29,528 nt of DNA from Cladosporium sp. IMV 00045 (GCA_001931905.2 MSJI02000042.1:1-29528), one strand, 5' to 3'. Positions 10,052-21,520 are shown, numbered from the stretch's first letter. Made by a program: numbers and translations. Notes: generated by a model from the letters alone, not told the origin.

Positions 10052-11693
10052 TCATCTCGCAAACCTGAAACGAGGGCTGTCATCACCGAGCGCTTGAATC
10101 TCTTCTTCACTCTTTCCTTCGACGAGATGATCTCTCTCCCCTGCCGCTCGTTTCTTGTTCTCCATCCCGAAGTAAAAGTAACACGACGTGTATAGCACGC
10201 AGCCTGTCGCGACCATGGCCATCGTCACTGCGTGGCCACGAACATAACGTGGACTTTCATCGGTGCTGTAAAGCTATGAGAAGGTCAGTCGGCCTGCACC
10301 GGGCGAAATAGCAACGGGCAATGTCGAGACTTACGAATGGTGCCATGATACCGGCGCAATTTCCGTAGGTCAACTGCAAGGCAGTGGCGGTCGTTCTCTT
10401 ACCATACCTCGGGCAATTCGTCGGAAGCCATGCAATAGGGATGCCAACAACAACGTAAAGACCCAGCGCGACCAGGAAACAACCGCCGTAGTGGACGTTA
10501 GAGCCGCTGTCGGAGACGAGTATCGCATAGCCAACCACAGAGATCAGGCCAAACAAAACCACAACCGGTCCACGGGACTGACGCCAGTCGCTGTACCTGG
10601 CGACGATCATGTATGTAATAGCACCTAGTGCATAGCAAGGAATGGTCAGAACCTGCACCTCTGCGTTGGTTGCATCCGGCCTGATTCCTCTAATGATCGT
10701 TGGCAGAAACGTCGAATAGCCGTAGAGCATAGTGTCAACACAGAATAAGCCGGCGCAAAACGTGTGGACCTTCCAATCCGTCAATGCGCGCTTCACATCC
10801 TTCCACTCGAATGTCTCCGAGATGCCGGTCTGCCGGGCTCGTCGAATTAGTACCAACTCCTTTTCCTCATCATCAAGGTAGTACGCAGTGTCCGGATCGT
10901 CGGCAAGGAAGAACCAGCAGATCACACCCAAGATAACGGTAGGTATGCCTTCGATGATGAAGATCCAACGCCAGCCGCTCAAGCCTGCCAACCCGTCCAT
11001 GAAGCCAATTCCGTAGGCTAACAATCCACCGAACGCCCCAGCTAGAGCGGATGAGACAAACAGATAGCCGATGCGCAAAGCAAGTTCCCGTTTTGTGTAG
11101 AAGAAGGTGAGGTATATTGCACAGCCCGGAAATAGGCCGCCTTCAACGAGCCCAAGAAGCAGACGGCATGCCAGCAGCGAGACATAGTTGTGGCATAGTC
11201 CCATCAGCGTGGCAATAAGGCCCCAAGACACGGTGATGAACGAGATCCAGCGCGAGGGCGAGACGTAGTGCTTGAGGATGATATTGGAAGGCACCTCGCT
11301 CAGCACATAGGTGACGAAGAGCAGCGAGACTGCCACTTGGAACTGATTCTTCCCCATGTTGAGGTCCTCTTCCAAACCGTAAAGTCTGGCATTGCCAATG
11401 TTGACTCTGCGATACTGTCAGCTGAGCTGGCAAAATTACGGCTGTCCACAGAAAAGGTATCTTTACCTGTCGAGGAATGACATGAGATAGAGCAGCATCA
11501 TCATTGGGACGATGTAGCGATCGAGCTTTCGCACGAGCTGACGCTCTTTCTTCTTGTCGATGGCAGGAAGACCATCTTCATCTGACGCCACGGTCTTTGG
11601 CTCTTCCGAGGCTGGCATATTCATTGGATCCGCTGAGGATGTGCGCAGCGCGTTCTGGAGGCGCTGCGCGATGACTTTGATAGAGGTTGGCAT
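10052..11693 (-). CDS. MFS transporter, anion:cation symporter group (Dal5/Tna1-like)
   Basis: Three exons, 11693-11467, 11406-10335 and 10273-10052, give 506 residues with about 12 membrane segments. A hydrophilic Lys/Glu-rich N-terminus precedes TM1 (YIVPMMMLLYLMSFLDR). The family signature RVNIGNARLYGLEEDLNM spans intron 1, and the TM2-3 region is typical (LSEVPSNIILK). GWRWIFIIEGIP follows TM6, and AWLPTNCPRYGKR and LQLTYGNCAGIMAPF are the TM10-11 region. Relatives import allantoate, ureidosuccinate or nicotinate across the plasma membrane by proton symport. I lean toward a Tna1-like nicotinate/carboxylate carrier but cannot fix the substrate. A CCAAT box in minus sense near 11882-11887 lies about 190 bp upstream. 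The next minus-strand gene encodes a second carrier of the same group. Confidence 0.9.
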
Positions 11694-12158
11694 CTCAGAG
11701 TGAGTGCGAGGTCTGCATATCAGACCTGTTTTAGCTCGTCGGGCTTATCATGTCAGCATCTCACGGTGGCCGGTGGCATTGTCCGTGCTGTGTCACGTCG
11801 TTGTGTCACCGTTTTTTCTGAGTCGACGTTGGGATCGTGATGTGTCTCCCCACGCTATTTTTTTCCACGGCCCGGCTTCCTGATTGGTCCAGCCCCAGCA
11901 CCGAAGGCATATCGAGAGTCTTAAATGTTTACGAGGATGGCACATGCATTTAATGACGAGAAATTGTGACCGGAAGCAATAAGACTATCACTTTTTCGCA
12001 TAGAAAATCGTAAGTTCAAGTCACTGATAGCTGATGAATAGTAATGACGAAGCTGGCAACAGATATCTACACGCAATACATTACCACTTCTATTCCTGTC
12101 ATGAAATGCTCCCCATGTCTGTCTATGATCTGTATGTCTAATCCAAAATTGTATACGT
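11694..12158. promoter_or_regulatory. Promoter of the first MFS gene and 3' flank of the second
   Basis: This 465 bp region separates two genes on the minus strand. TGATTGG at about 11881-11887 reads as a CCAAT box on the minus strand, about 190 bp above the start codon at 11693. A T-rich run precedes it at about 11859-11866. I see no coding frame that looks real. Confidence 0.4.
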
Positions 12159-14168
12159 CTAGTGTGAGAATCTGACGTTGAGTCGCTTGCTTCCGGTATC
12201 GGCGGTGGTGGCAAGGTAATGTTCTTGCTCCTAGTATTGAGGTCAGCCAATGCGCAACCATCTAGAATATATAACGAAACACTCACATCTTTTGTCATAT
12301 TGTCCCATTGTTGAGCCTTGGTCTTATTGCGCCACATGTAGTACCCTTTGCCCAGGAGATAGATGCAAACGTTCATGCAGCAGATGGCGATCAAAACACG
12401 GTTGCCACGTCGATAGACAGGTCGATCGTCCTCTCTGTAAATATTCGCGTAAATGACACGAGAAAGTTGAACCCCCATGTTGTACACGGCTGTGCTGATC
12501 GCTCGCGTTCGCACTGCGTTGGAGTTACGTGAAGCCCAACTAACGTGGATCGCATGAGGCGATGGGTAAGAGAGGAGCACCGTTGTGACAGCAAACGTGT
12601 TCCAAACGTTGCCTCCTGGGATGTCGTTGCTAAAGGATCCTGCGGGAAGATGGTACAAGGCAATCAAGCAGGGGAGGACCCAAAGCTGCGTCATTATACC
12701 GAAGAATGCGCGCTGGTTAAAGCGCTCGGAGAGATAGGTCATTCCGACGATCGTAACTGCCGCTCCAGCTTGTGCTGGGATTGTAAGTAAATTGGTCTGG
12801 AATGTACCAAATCCGGCCGCTCTCAGAGTCAACGTGAGGTAGTTGTCCGGTGGGCCTGGGGGAATCTCCCAAATCAAAGCAAAGGCATAGATTGGCCACA
12901 GATCAAAGTCGCATAGAGACTTCCAGAGCAACTTGAGGGTAATTGCTTGTCGATTGTGCATGTCACCCTTTGTAGGATCGTCTCTGATCACTCGATTGAC
13001 CAAGATCTTTTCTTCCCGCTCGTTGAACCACCCGTTCGGGCGATACCACTTCTTGGTTTGCGTTGGGGACGCAACCATCATGAACCAGGACCAAGTGGCG
13101 ATGGAAAGCATGATGCAACCCTCGATCAAGAACAGCCACCGCCACCCTGGACGGCCGTGCAAGCCTCTCATTCGTAGAATGCCAAACGCCAGAATTGGCG
13201 CGATGATATCAGTTACACGACGCACAGCCCAAAAGAGAGCAAGACGAAATGGTAGCTCAGAGGACTTGAACCAGTACGTCAGGTACAGGACCAAATCTGG
13301 AATGAAGCCTCCTTGGAGCATACCAATCAAGGCCCTAGTAGCGTAAAAGGATGCGCGGCCGGTAAGGAAGAATTGTGCGCCGCAGACAATGGACCACGCG
13401 CATGAAATAAATGGAATCCAGCGGTCGGGGCCTATTTTCTTTGAGATCATTTGCGATGGAATCTCGGCGCACAAGAAAGCGATTTGGAAGATCGTGTTGC
13501 CCATATTGTAATCGTCGGTATCCATTCCAAGATCTTCGAGAAAACCTGAATCTCAGCGTCAGCATTGTTTCCGTCAAGCAGCTTGTGTAGGCAACTTAAA
13601 ACGAGTTGCCGAACGCTACTTACTGTCACTGTTAGCTTGTGACAGATTCCCGCGGCCGAGATCAAGACCAAAGAAGGCAATGCATGCCCAGATCGTGATC
13701 TTTAAGTCGATTCGGTTGAGAATTTTCTTGTTGGGTGTGAGCGCAAGGACGAGTGCGAATTTTACAGCACGTATGCGTTATCTCATGACATACCATCTCT
13801 TCCCTCCAAGTCCATCGTTCAGCCGGATCAAAGCGGTGTAGGTTCTCGTACTTTGGATGTGGTGCGAAGTACTTTCCAAGGCGAGGGTCATCATAGATAG
13901 AAGGCTGTGTGGCAACTTGATCTAACCATTCGTTGTCGCTTCTCATCCACAACGTAGCGCCAGGAATCGTTGGTCCTTTGTCCTTCTTGAGCTCCTCTTG
14001 CTTCTCTTCATTCTCGTTGACGAGGCGAGCTTTGAGAGCGGTGATTTCTTGTTCGGTCAACTCTTTGTCGGGGGGTGTATTGGCGCCAGACGAGTTTTCA
14101 TCCGTGAAGTAGATCTGCTTTGGATCAGGGGCAGCAGTCCCTGGTTTGCCTTCGAGATCTCCGGCCAT
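12159..14168 (-). CDS. MFS transporter, anion:cation symporter group (Seo1-like)
   Basis: Four exons, 14168-13794, 13726-13624, 13545-12287 and 12230-12159, give 602 residues. The long hydrophilic N-terminus contains the family features ERWTWREEM and WACIAFFGLDLGRGNLSQANSD, which cross introns 1 and 2. FLEDLGMDTDDYNMGN and QMISKKIGPDRWIPF mark TM1-3, and GRPGWRWLFLIEG is in the central part. The last 23 residues, supplied by a tiny fourth exon, give the typical tail (MTKDEQEHYL, then TGSKRLNVRFSH). Recovery of that tail is strong support for the splice model. Seo1/Fen2-type relatives carry pantothenate, ureides, dipeptides or sulfur compounds; the substrate here is unknown. Ten A residues lie immediately before the ATG. 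The gene diverges from the APC permease. Confidence 0.9.
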
Positions 14169-15877
14169 TTTTTTTTTTGGGAGGGATTCGTCTTCGGACC
14201 TGTAACTCGTGACTCAACTTGCGATTTGCAGGTGCTTGCGGGCTTATATATCAGAGCATTCTGCAATTTTCTTCACGCCTTACGCCATGTAGGGTCAATT
14301 CTAACATGTTGAACCGACCCGCAGTAGCACGAAAAGGCGATTGCTTGGACATCTTGGAAGCAGCTCGGCAAATCTATGCTTTACTATCGAGAAGGTGTGA
14401 GCCCTGATCACTTGAAAAGGTTGCGGAGCCGGTGCGGGTAAAGAGAAGGCAATAGGGCTGAAGGGATGCGGTAAGGCAGAGGCACGGCCTGGCTCCTCAA
14501 GCCAAAGCAAATAGCTGCCGTAAATTCTCTGCTGAAGTCAACTTCAGGCTACTTGTGAGGTTGCTCGTCGATCGACTTCTTTGATGAGACATACAATATG
14601 GTTCCGTCTAGGCCTGTCATTATGCAAAATTCCGAGGGCTCATCTAAGGCGCAACGATCACGGCGTAAGCGAACCAATTGATGTAGAGACAGGGGCCGTG
14701 AAAGAAAGATTGCTCGGCTGAGTAGTATCCTCATCAACCATTGCGCCATTGCAGATAACGAAGAGCTGTGGTGGACATGGTGCCTTGGTGCTGATGTACG
14801 GCCAGGACAAGCCATCAAGCGTATCTTCCACGCAGCGAACAATCAACACACAGACGCCAAACGGTCTCGAAGTCGCATGTTGAGAGATTTGGCATTCTTG
14901 TGCGTGGTCTTAGTCGCCTTGGAAGTAGCAGCTCGTCATAAGTGCGAGTATGGTGTGATCGCTTGGCGTGAACAAACGGGAACTTTTGGGTCGATATGGG
15001 ATAGGTGTGTGTGGTCAACGGTGAGGCAGCGAGACGGCCACAAACGGAGCCCATATTCTCATATTCTCCAGACGGAACCAGTGGCATTTGTTTGTCGCGG
15101 CCTGTACTGTCGGTCAATCTTGCCCATGGCTTGGTCTTATTGTCCTTCAGTCCGGCATCGCGTCCGGAACTCGTGTTTGAGCTTCACTTGTGTGCTTCTT
15201 CGCATCTCATCAAGCTGTACAAGCTGAGGTCATGGATATTGTAAGTGATGTTGTGGTATTGGCATATTGGCTGATGTTGTTGTTCTGGTTTTCTCCTGAC
15301 GTCTATGACGATTCCTGGAGAAAGTCAGCCTGAGCTGGAAAAATTCAGCCTCACATTAAATGCAGGTCAGTACAAAACACTCTTTTGTGAAATACATGTA
15401 CTTTTTGTTCCTATACGACACGAGCCTGACAAGTGTAGGATACATGCTCTTCCACATATCTGAGGTTGTCGGCAAGCTACTTGATGGAAGCTCTTGAAAT
15501 ACTGCACTGTGAAGGGAGGGCAGCATATTGCAGCCCTAACGACGGCACCAACAAAGCAACCATGCTTTACCCCTCAGCAATCGAGACCATACAGAGCACA
15601 GGAAGCCCAAGAGGCAAGTTTCAGCCACATGCGCAGCCTGTTCAATCTCAACGCACCTTGGGAATAAGGTGCAATAGGCGCAAGAGCTCCGAGCCCGTCT
15701 TTATCCCCACCTACCTCACGTAGGTGGGTAACTAGTCTTATCTTCTCATTAAAGCTGAATCTCCCTGATCTACCAACCAGTCTTCACATGTGGGTGGCTT
15801 CTGTCCCTCCTCATTTGGTTTCAGCGGAAACAGAGAGCGCGATACCACTTCTTCACCTTACTCAGGGATCACCAAGC
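14169..15877. other. Intergenic region between the Seo1-like carrier and APC permease genes
   Basis: About 1.7 kb between divergent genes. It begins with a 10-nt T run (A run in the carrier gene's leader). Open frames of 60-116 codons occur on both strands around 14550-15240, overlap one another and show no domain I recognise, so I do not call a gene. A strong inverted repeat is at 15706-15728. An upstream in-frame ATG at 15788 could extend the permease by 30 residues. Confidence 0.4.
15706..15728. repeat. Perfect 9-bp inverted repeat upstream of the permease
   Basis: CCCACCTAC at 15706-15714 and GTAGGTGGG at 15720-15728 are perfect reverse complements separated by CTCAC. The element lies 150-172 bp upstream of the ATG at 15878 (60-82 bp if the start is 15788). 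It could be an operator for a dimeric factor or a hairpin in the leader. I cannot match it to a named factor. Confidence 0.7.
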
Positions 15878-17554
15878 ATGAGACCTCAAGGGTCTGCCGA
15901 AAAGGACAACGGCGCTGACATTGCCGTCGGGCCTATTCAAGCTCGGTTTACGCATTCACCAGAGAACCCGTACAGCGATGCAACGCTTGCATTCGAGGAT
16001 GAGGCGGTCGTTGCTAATCAAGGCCGCCTGAGGCGCCTGTTCAGCTTTGTACAACTGCTTGCCTTTGCGCTCACGTTCATGTCTAGTTGGGAGGTGATCG
16101 CTATGTGAGAGATTGCTGAATCTGTACCCCGCTCCACAATTTGGCTGACTGGCTATGCCAGGAATATGGGCGCCTCGTTGCTGAACGGAGGGTCGCGAGC
16201 CCTCGTTTGGGGCTGCCTTCTTGTTGTTCTTGGATCTCTTGCTCAAGCTCTTTCCATGGCAGAGCTAGGATCAATATTGCCAATAGCTGGAGCCCAGTAC
16301 CACTGGACAAACATGCTTGCTCCAGAACGATCGAGGAGAACGATCACCTGGTTTCAAGGCTGGGTGACGTGGTTCGCATGGGTTTCTGCACTTGGCGGTA
16401 GCAGTTCTAGTCTGGCGTTCAGTCTACAAGGCATCATTGCGCAGAACCTTGAAGGCTATGCCAATGCACAGCAAAGTTGGCATCTCGCTCCGATCATGAT
16501 CGCTATACTGGTCACGACAGGCCTTATCAACTCATACGCCTTTCGCATCGTGCCATGGCTCGAGCTCGCCTCTGGTATATGTCATGTCCTCTTGTTCTTC
16601 ATCTTCGTCGGTGTCTTTGCTGGCCTTGGATCTGGGAACAGTGCTTCCTTCGTCTTTACCGACAGCACCAGTTATTCTGGATGGGGAAAGTTCGTCGCTT
16701 TCAACGTCGGCATGCTGGTTCCTGCTTGGGGGTTTATCGGCTTCGATGGTGTCAATCATATGTCTGAAGAAGTCCGTCGCGCCAGGCATGCTGTCCCTCG
16801 TGCCATGGTGTATACAATTGTCATCAATGGCACTCTCGCCTTCGTCATGGCTTTAGTGATTATGTTCCAAATGGGAGACGTCACTCCATACCTGGAATCA
16901 GGCTACCCAATCATCCCCATGTTCATGACAATAGCCGGTACCAAAGCAGCCAACGCCCTCGTTTCAGGCTTACTCATCATTACATATTGTGTCGTGGCTG
17001 CTTCACTGGCTTCAGTCGGTCGTATTACCTGGGCCTGGTCTCGGGATGGGGCGCTTCCAAAATACTTCGCCATAGTCGACCCGAAACACAAAGTGCCTGT
17101 TCGAGCCCTATGGCTCCCAATCGTCATAGTATCACTACTGTCGCTCCTGAACATCGGCTCCACAGCCGCAACAGCATTCTCGGCCTTCACTTCGCTCTCC
17201 TCACTAGGCCTCTACACCTCATACATCATTGCCATAGCATGCCTGCTGCATGCTCGATTGACTGGCCTGTTAGGCGAAACTTCAGCTGCACGAGTCCAAT
17301 ATGGCGAATGGCGTCTCCCCAAGTCCCTGGCTGTGCCCATCAACGTCTACGCTTTAGTGTGGACAATATACATCACTATCTACCTACCCTTTCCAACAAC
17401 CAATGAAGTCGATGTGACTAACATGAACTACGCCCTGCCAATATATGCATTTGTCCTTCTTTTCGCCACATTTGGATGGTTTGTTGCATGGGGACGCAAG
17501 CACTGGCCTGGCTTGAATGCTTCAGCAATTGCTTTGGTCAGGAAGGAAAGCTGA
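15878..17554 (+). CDS. APC-superfamily amino acid / choline / GABA-type permease
   Basis: Two exons, 15878-16104 and 16162-17554, give 539 residues, with intron 16105-16161 carrying a GCTGAC branch site. The ATG at 15878 has A at -3. An in-frame ATG at 15788 (569 residues) has a poorer context, and its 30 extra residues show no recognisable feature. After a hydrophilic N-terminus come about 12 membrane segments. TM1 leads to SSWEVIA and LLNGGSRALVWG. The loop GAQYHWTNMLAPERSRR is characteristic of the fungal Uga4/Hnm1 permease group, as are GFDGVNHMSEEVRRARHAVPRAM after TM6 (given here only as a landmark around 16741-16808) and ITWAWSRDGALP. The protein is expected at the plasma membrane importing an amine or amino acid by proton symport; the exact substrate is not determinable. 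Confidence 0.88.
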
Positions 17555-17843
17555 GCAGTCTAGTCAAGCTTGCTAGCATGTTTGATGGATGGAAATGGCA
17601 GTATTCGAACCGACAATACAAGATGTTGAGGGGTCTAGATTTGTCAGGACCACCTTGCTTCATTGCGAAATATTCGACCTTGCCATCCTTGGCACAGACG
17701 TATGTCAACAAGGCCGTCACATCAAGCGGCGTTCATGTTCCAGGTCTGCATGATCGATCTTCGTCCAGTGATGTGGTGCTGATTTAGTTAAAGATTATGT
17801 ACGACGTTGCCGCTGTGTCCTCATCAAATCAACCTGATTTCAC

Positions 17844-17949
17844 GGTGAGATGGCCGAGCGGTCTAAGGCGCTAGCTTAAGGCGATGTCTCCTGATATCAT
17901 CTGCAAACGCTAGTCCGAAAGGGCGTGGGTTCGAATCCCACTCTCATCA
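17844..17949 (+). tRNA. tRNA-Leu (anticodon AAG) with a 26-nt intron
   Basis: The 7-bp acceptor stem pairs GGTGAGA (17844-17850) with TCTCATC (17942-17948), with one G-T wobble. A73 is at 17949. The D-arm block GCCGAGCGGTCTAAGGC is typical of class II leucine tRNAs. Anticodon stem CTAGC (17871-17875) pairs with GCTAG (17909-17913). The anticodon AAG is at 17878-17880, followed by G37, and the intron sits at the canonical 37/38 position (17882-17907). A short variable arm and a perfect T-arm (GTGGG TTCGAAT CCCAC) complete it. It decodes CUU leucine codons (via inosine, CUC and others). Confidence 0.93.
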
Positions 17950-18614
17950 ACATATCCTTTTGTCTTTTTGGTGAGCGCTACGATCGGCTAAATGGCACCG
18001 TAGCATGGCCCACAGAGCTATCTTTGACGGCGGATGTGAGTATGTAAGCTGCTAAAGTTTTAGCGAATGTTGACAACGATGTTCCGTTTCCTTGTGTACG
18101 CCTGGAAGATGAAAGTGTGCCACGTTGAGTAAGCCAATGCCTCAGCACATAATGAACCAGAAGCTTTTCCTGATGATAAATTGGCTTATTCAGGGGCATT
18201 TCCTCCGATTCATGGCACTATTCGCTTTGTTAATGTCGCTTTTGGGAGAACGGGCTCGTCTCGCATTCAGTGTGGTATGCGTAGGCTATAGGTATCTAAC
18301 GAAGCGGTCGCTTGAGATGCAATATAAAGTATGCCGACTCAAACGTAGGGCGCTGGATTTTGAAGGAATCGTTTCGAAGTCATCAGGACTGGTTTGTTAT
18401 TCGTGAGTGCGTTCAGGACAAGATTGTCGTTCACTGGGATGTTGGGAAGTCCGACAAGGGAGGTCTATGCTGGCTTGGCAGCTAGCAACTTCACGACGTG
18501 TATCGAACCACTCAAACGCATATCAACAGGCCAATCAGACCATGTGCTATCACCGATCAATCTAAGCTAGATGAATCAATTCGTCACAATCTTGTCGAAA
18601 TCGCCACCTAAAAG
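17950..18614. other. Intergenic, no feature seen
   Basis: The 665 bp between the tRNA and the GPI10-like gene hold no supported reading frame. A T run follows the tRNA by about 10 bp (TTTTGTCTTTTT), which fits an RNA polymerase III terminator. The 290 bp before the tRNA (17555-17843) would be the permease 3' flank. Confidence 0.4.
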
Positions 18615-20649
18615 ATGAGCTCGCCGCGTGGAGGCCCTTCGGGGCTCATCGTCTTCGGGCTCCTTCTCGCGTTCCGCAATGTCAACGCACTGAGCATCAA
18701 GACGTTCTTCCAGCCAGACGAATACTTTCAATCCCTTGAGCCAGCATGGCGTATCGCTTTTGGTGCTGATAGCGGCGCATGGATCACTTGGGTATGTCAT
18801 ATCGAATTCTACACGTACAAAACACCTATCTGACTGACCCTCAGGAATGGCGCGAAGGCCTGCGTACCGCGCTACATCCATGGATTTTCGCATTGGTGTA
18901 CAAAGTCGCTGATGCCATGTCGACTCTCGAGGGCGACAGTCGGGCCGGCAGAGCAGAGGATTTGCTCATTGCTCCCAAGATCGCGCAGGCGGTTTTTGCG
19001 GCTGGCGTGGATTTCTACACGTGGAGGCTAGGTCAGACGGTTTATGGAGCAAGTAGCTCTGCAGCAATGGCAACGGTAAGCGTGGGATGACTTCCATCGA
19101 CGAATTGCGCTGATTTTCGACCTTGGTAGCTACTTCTTACGATCTTCAGTCCATGGCAATTCTTCACGTCGACGAGGACTTTCGCCAATTCGTTCGAGAC
19201 GACTTTGACGGTTTTTGCTCTCTGTAACTGGCCGTGGGAGTGGTTTCTGAAGGCTCCGTTGGACCGAACCTCGAGCATTAACGTTACAGGCGATGCCTCA
19301 ACTGAGTACGTCGATTATCGCGACAATTTTTGGATACATCACTGACCTCTCGTCAGACTTAAAGACTTTCTAGAAGGCAAGAATGTTGAACCCTCAAATC
19401 CAACTACTCGAACTGAAGGCGGATTAAATTCGAATGCACCAAGCTGGAGGCTGCACATTGCCCTCGCAGCAGCAGCGCTGGCTTGCATTCTGCGACCGAC
19501 GAACATGATCATCTGGGCTACTATCGCCTCCGCCATTGTGATTCGTTACAGCAATGCGGCGAGGAGTTTGGTTCTCCTGCGCAATGCGCTCGTTGTTGGG
19601 TATCATCCCTCCCAGTCCCCATGACTCTTTTCGCATAAATCTCTAACGAGCCTTCCAGCTCCGTCATCCTCACAATCTCCCTTCTCGTCGACGGCCACTT
19701 CTACAACCAATGGACCATCCCGCCCCTCCGCTTCCTCTACCTAAACATCATGCAAGACCTCGCCATCTTCTACGGCCAAAACAGACCCGACTACTACTTC
19801 ACGGAAGGCCTCCCCCTCCTGCTCACCACCGCCCTCCCCTTCGCCGCCCTCGGACTCTTTCAAGCCCTCCGCCCGCATCCCGACCGCCCCCACTTCCCAG
19901 GCTACGTCGAACGCCAAACCCTGCACATCCTCGCCCTCGCCGCCACAACCACCACCCTGGCATTCAGCCTAATAGCCCACAAAGAAACCCGCTTCATCAC
20001 CCCCCTCCTCCCCCTCCTGCACCTCCTCGCCGCCGCACCCCTCGCAAAATTCTTCCATCCCTTCCCCCTCCCCGCCTCACACCTCAAGCTCCTCCTCCTC
20101 CTCTTGGGGGTGACTTTGAACGTCCTCCTGGCCGCCTACGTCAGCACCGTGCACCAGCGCGGCGTGGTCGACGTGACGCACTGGCTGCGGCGTGAAGCGG
20201 AGACGGAGGCGGGGGGTGTGAGGAATACGACGGTGGCTTTTCTCATGCCTTGCCACAGTACGCCTTGGCGAAGCCATTTGGTCCATCCTGAGATTGACGC
20301 TTGGGCGTTGACGTGCGAGCCGCCGGTGGATGTGCCGAGGGGGGAGAGGGAGGGGTATTTGGATGAAGCCGATGTGTTTTATATGCATCCTGGGGTGTGG
20401 ATTGACAGTAACATGCAGGACAGGAAGACTGTTTTTGTCGATTCGTCTGTGGAGCTGGATGGTGGAGAGGTGGAGCAGGATGGGAGAAGACCTTGGCCCG
20501 AGTACCTGGTTTTCTTCGAGCATTTGGAGCCGGTGATGAATGCCGTGCTGGAGGGGACGAGGTATGGGGAGTGTTGGAGGGGGTTCAATTCGCATTGGCA
20601 CGATGATTGGAGGAGGAGGGGGGATGTTGTTGTTAGGTGTTTGAGGTGA
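18615..20649 (+). CDS. GPI10: GPI mannosyltransferase 3 (GPI10 / PIG-B)
   Basis: Five exons, 18615-18791, 18845-19075, 19130-19305, 19357-19599 and 19659-20649, give 605 residues, within the range for the family. It adds the third mannose (alpha-1,2) to the glycosylphosphatidylinositol precursor in the ER lumen, using dolichol-phosphate mannose. It belongs to GT22, a multi-pass GT-C enzyme. The luminal acidic motif is [11 protein letters not shown] (residues 32-42). Family landmarks [15 protein letters not shown], the Thr-rich [20 protein letters not shown] and [10 protein letters not shown] (the HKExRF signature) appear in the correct order. The C-terminal region with CHSTPW and CEPP is also typical. 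The last exon has an extreme base-composition flip, described in the findings. The other GT22 members (PIG-Z/Smp3, Alg9, Alg12) fit less well because of the PDEYxQ sequence and C-terminal part. Confidence 0.9.
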
Positions 20650-21520
20650 TGACGGCAAAACGAGAGGATGACTGTGAGGGTCACGCATTTGCGAAACAAC
20701 ACGCAGAGCCGCATGGCTTGAGATTTCACCTCGTGTCTATGTGCGTGAGTGAGGTACATACGGACAATGCAAAATTCACGCGTACACATCACATGCGCAG
20801 CCAAGACCAAAGCACAATGAAACAAGACAAGGCAATGTAAGGCGAATAGACCAGCCCATCTCAAAAGCCAAATCCGCTGATCAACATTCCCATCTTCCCT
20901 CACATGACATCTTCCGTACATACCAGCACGTTGCACAGCCTCCGCGGCCTCACCGGGCACAAAACGAGAATGATGAAACGCGCGAGGCCGCGAGGCCAAC
21001 TTGAGACTAACTCACAAGGAGGAAACCTCAAGTCCGGTTCGGTACCTACAGTAGTACAGTCCTTAGTCCTTAGCTCGCCTCATCTTTACGTGAATGACGA
21101 GACATGGTGCTAAGCCCAGCCGGGTAATCGGGACTTGAGGATGTTTGAGAAGAAGTATGGAAGGGGTCGCTGAACAAGGAATAGACGCAGGACGGAAGAA
21201 CGATGGCAGTGAGGTCAATGCCGGTCAAAGAACGCGGAGAGAAAGGCGGATGGGCACACGTGAGGCCCCGTAGGGCGGTAGGTGGCATGGGAGGCCTCGC
21301 TCATGCCAGAGGGATCTGCCTCTTGCGATCGCCAATGGCCGTGTCCGTGAAAGGTGGCTGTGTCGGATCTCTCGGCCACATCACCAAGCGTGTGCCTGGC
21401 GGTCAGAGGCCTTCGAGAAGATCCATCGAAGGGCGCTAGGAAGGTGATTGCCGTGTGGGCATTAGAGATAAGCACATGAGGAGCACAGGCAATCAATTCA
21501 CTCGGTCGGGTCCAGGTACG

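Noticed and set aside
3436..11693. A fungal hxn-type nicotinate catabolic cluster
   Set aside because: Only two or three loosely matching functions are present. The nicotinate hydroxylase, the regulator and other expected genes are absent, so I mention it only as a speculative idea.
14549..15244. Overlapping frames of 60-116 codons on both strands, considered as a degraded gene
   Set aside because: Short segments look protein-like, but no family could be named, no consistent exon chain was found, and frames on opposite strands compete.
19710..20195. 161-codon Pro/His/Arg-rich plus-strand frame
   Set aside because: It is a frame-shifted shadow of the C-rich part of the GPI10 exon. The other frame carries the HKETRF signature.
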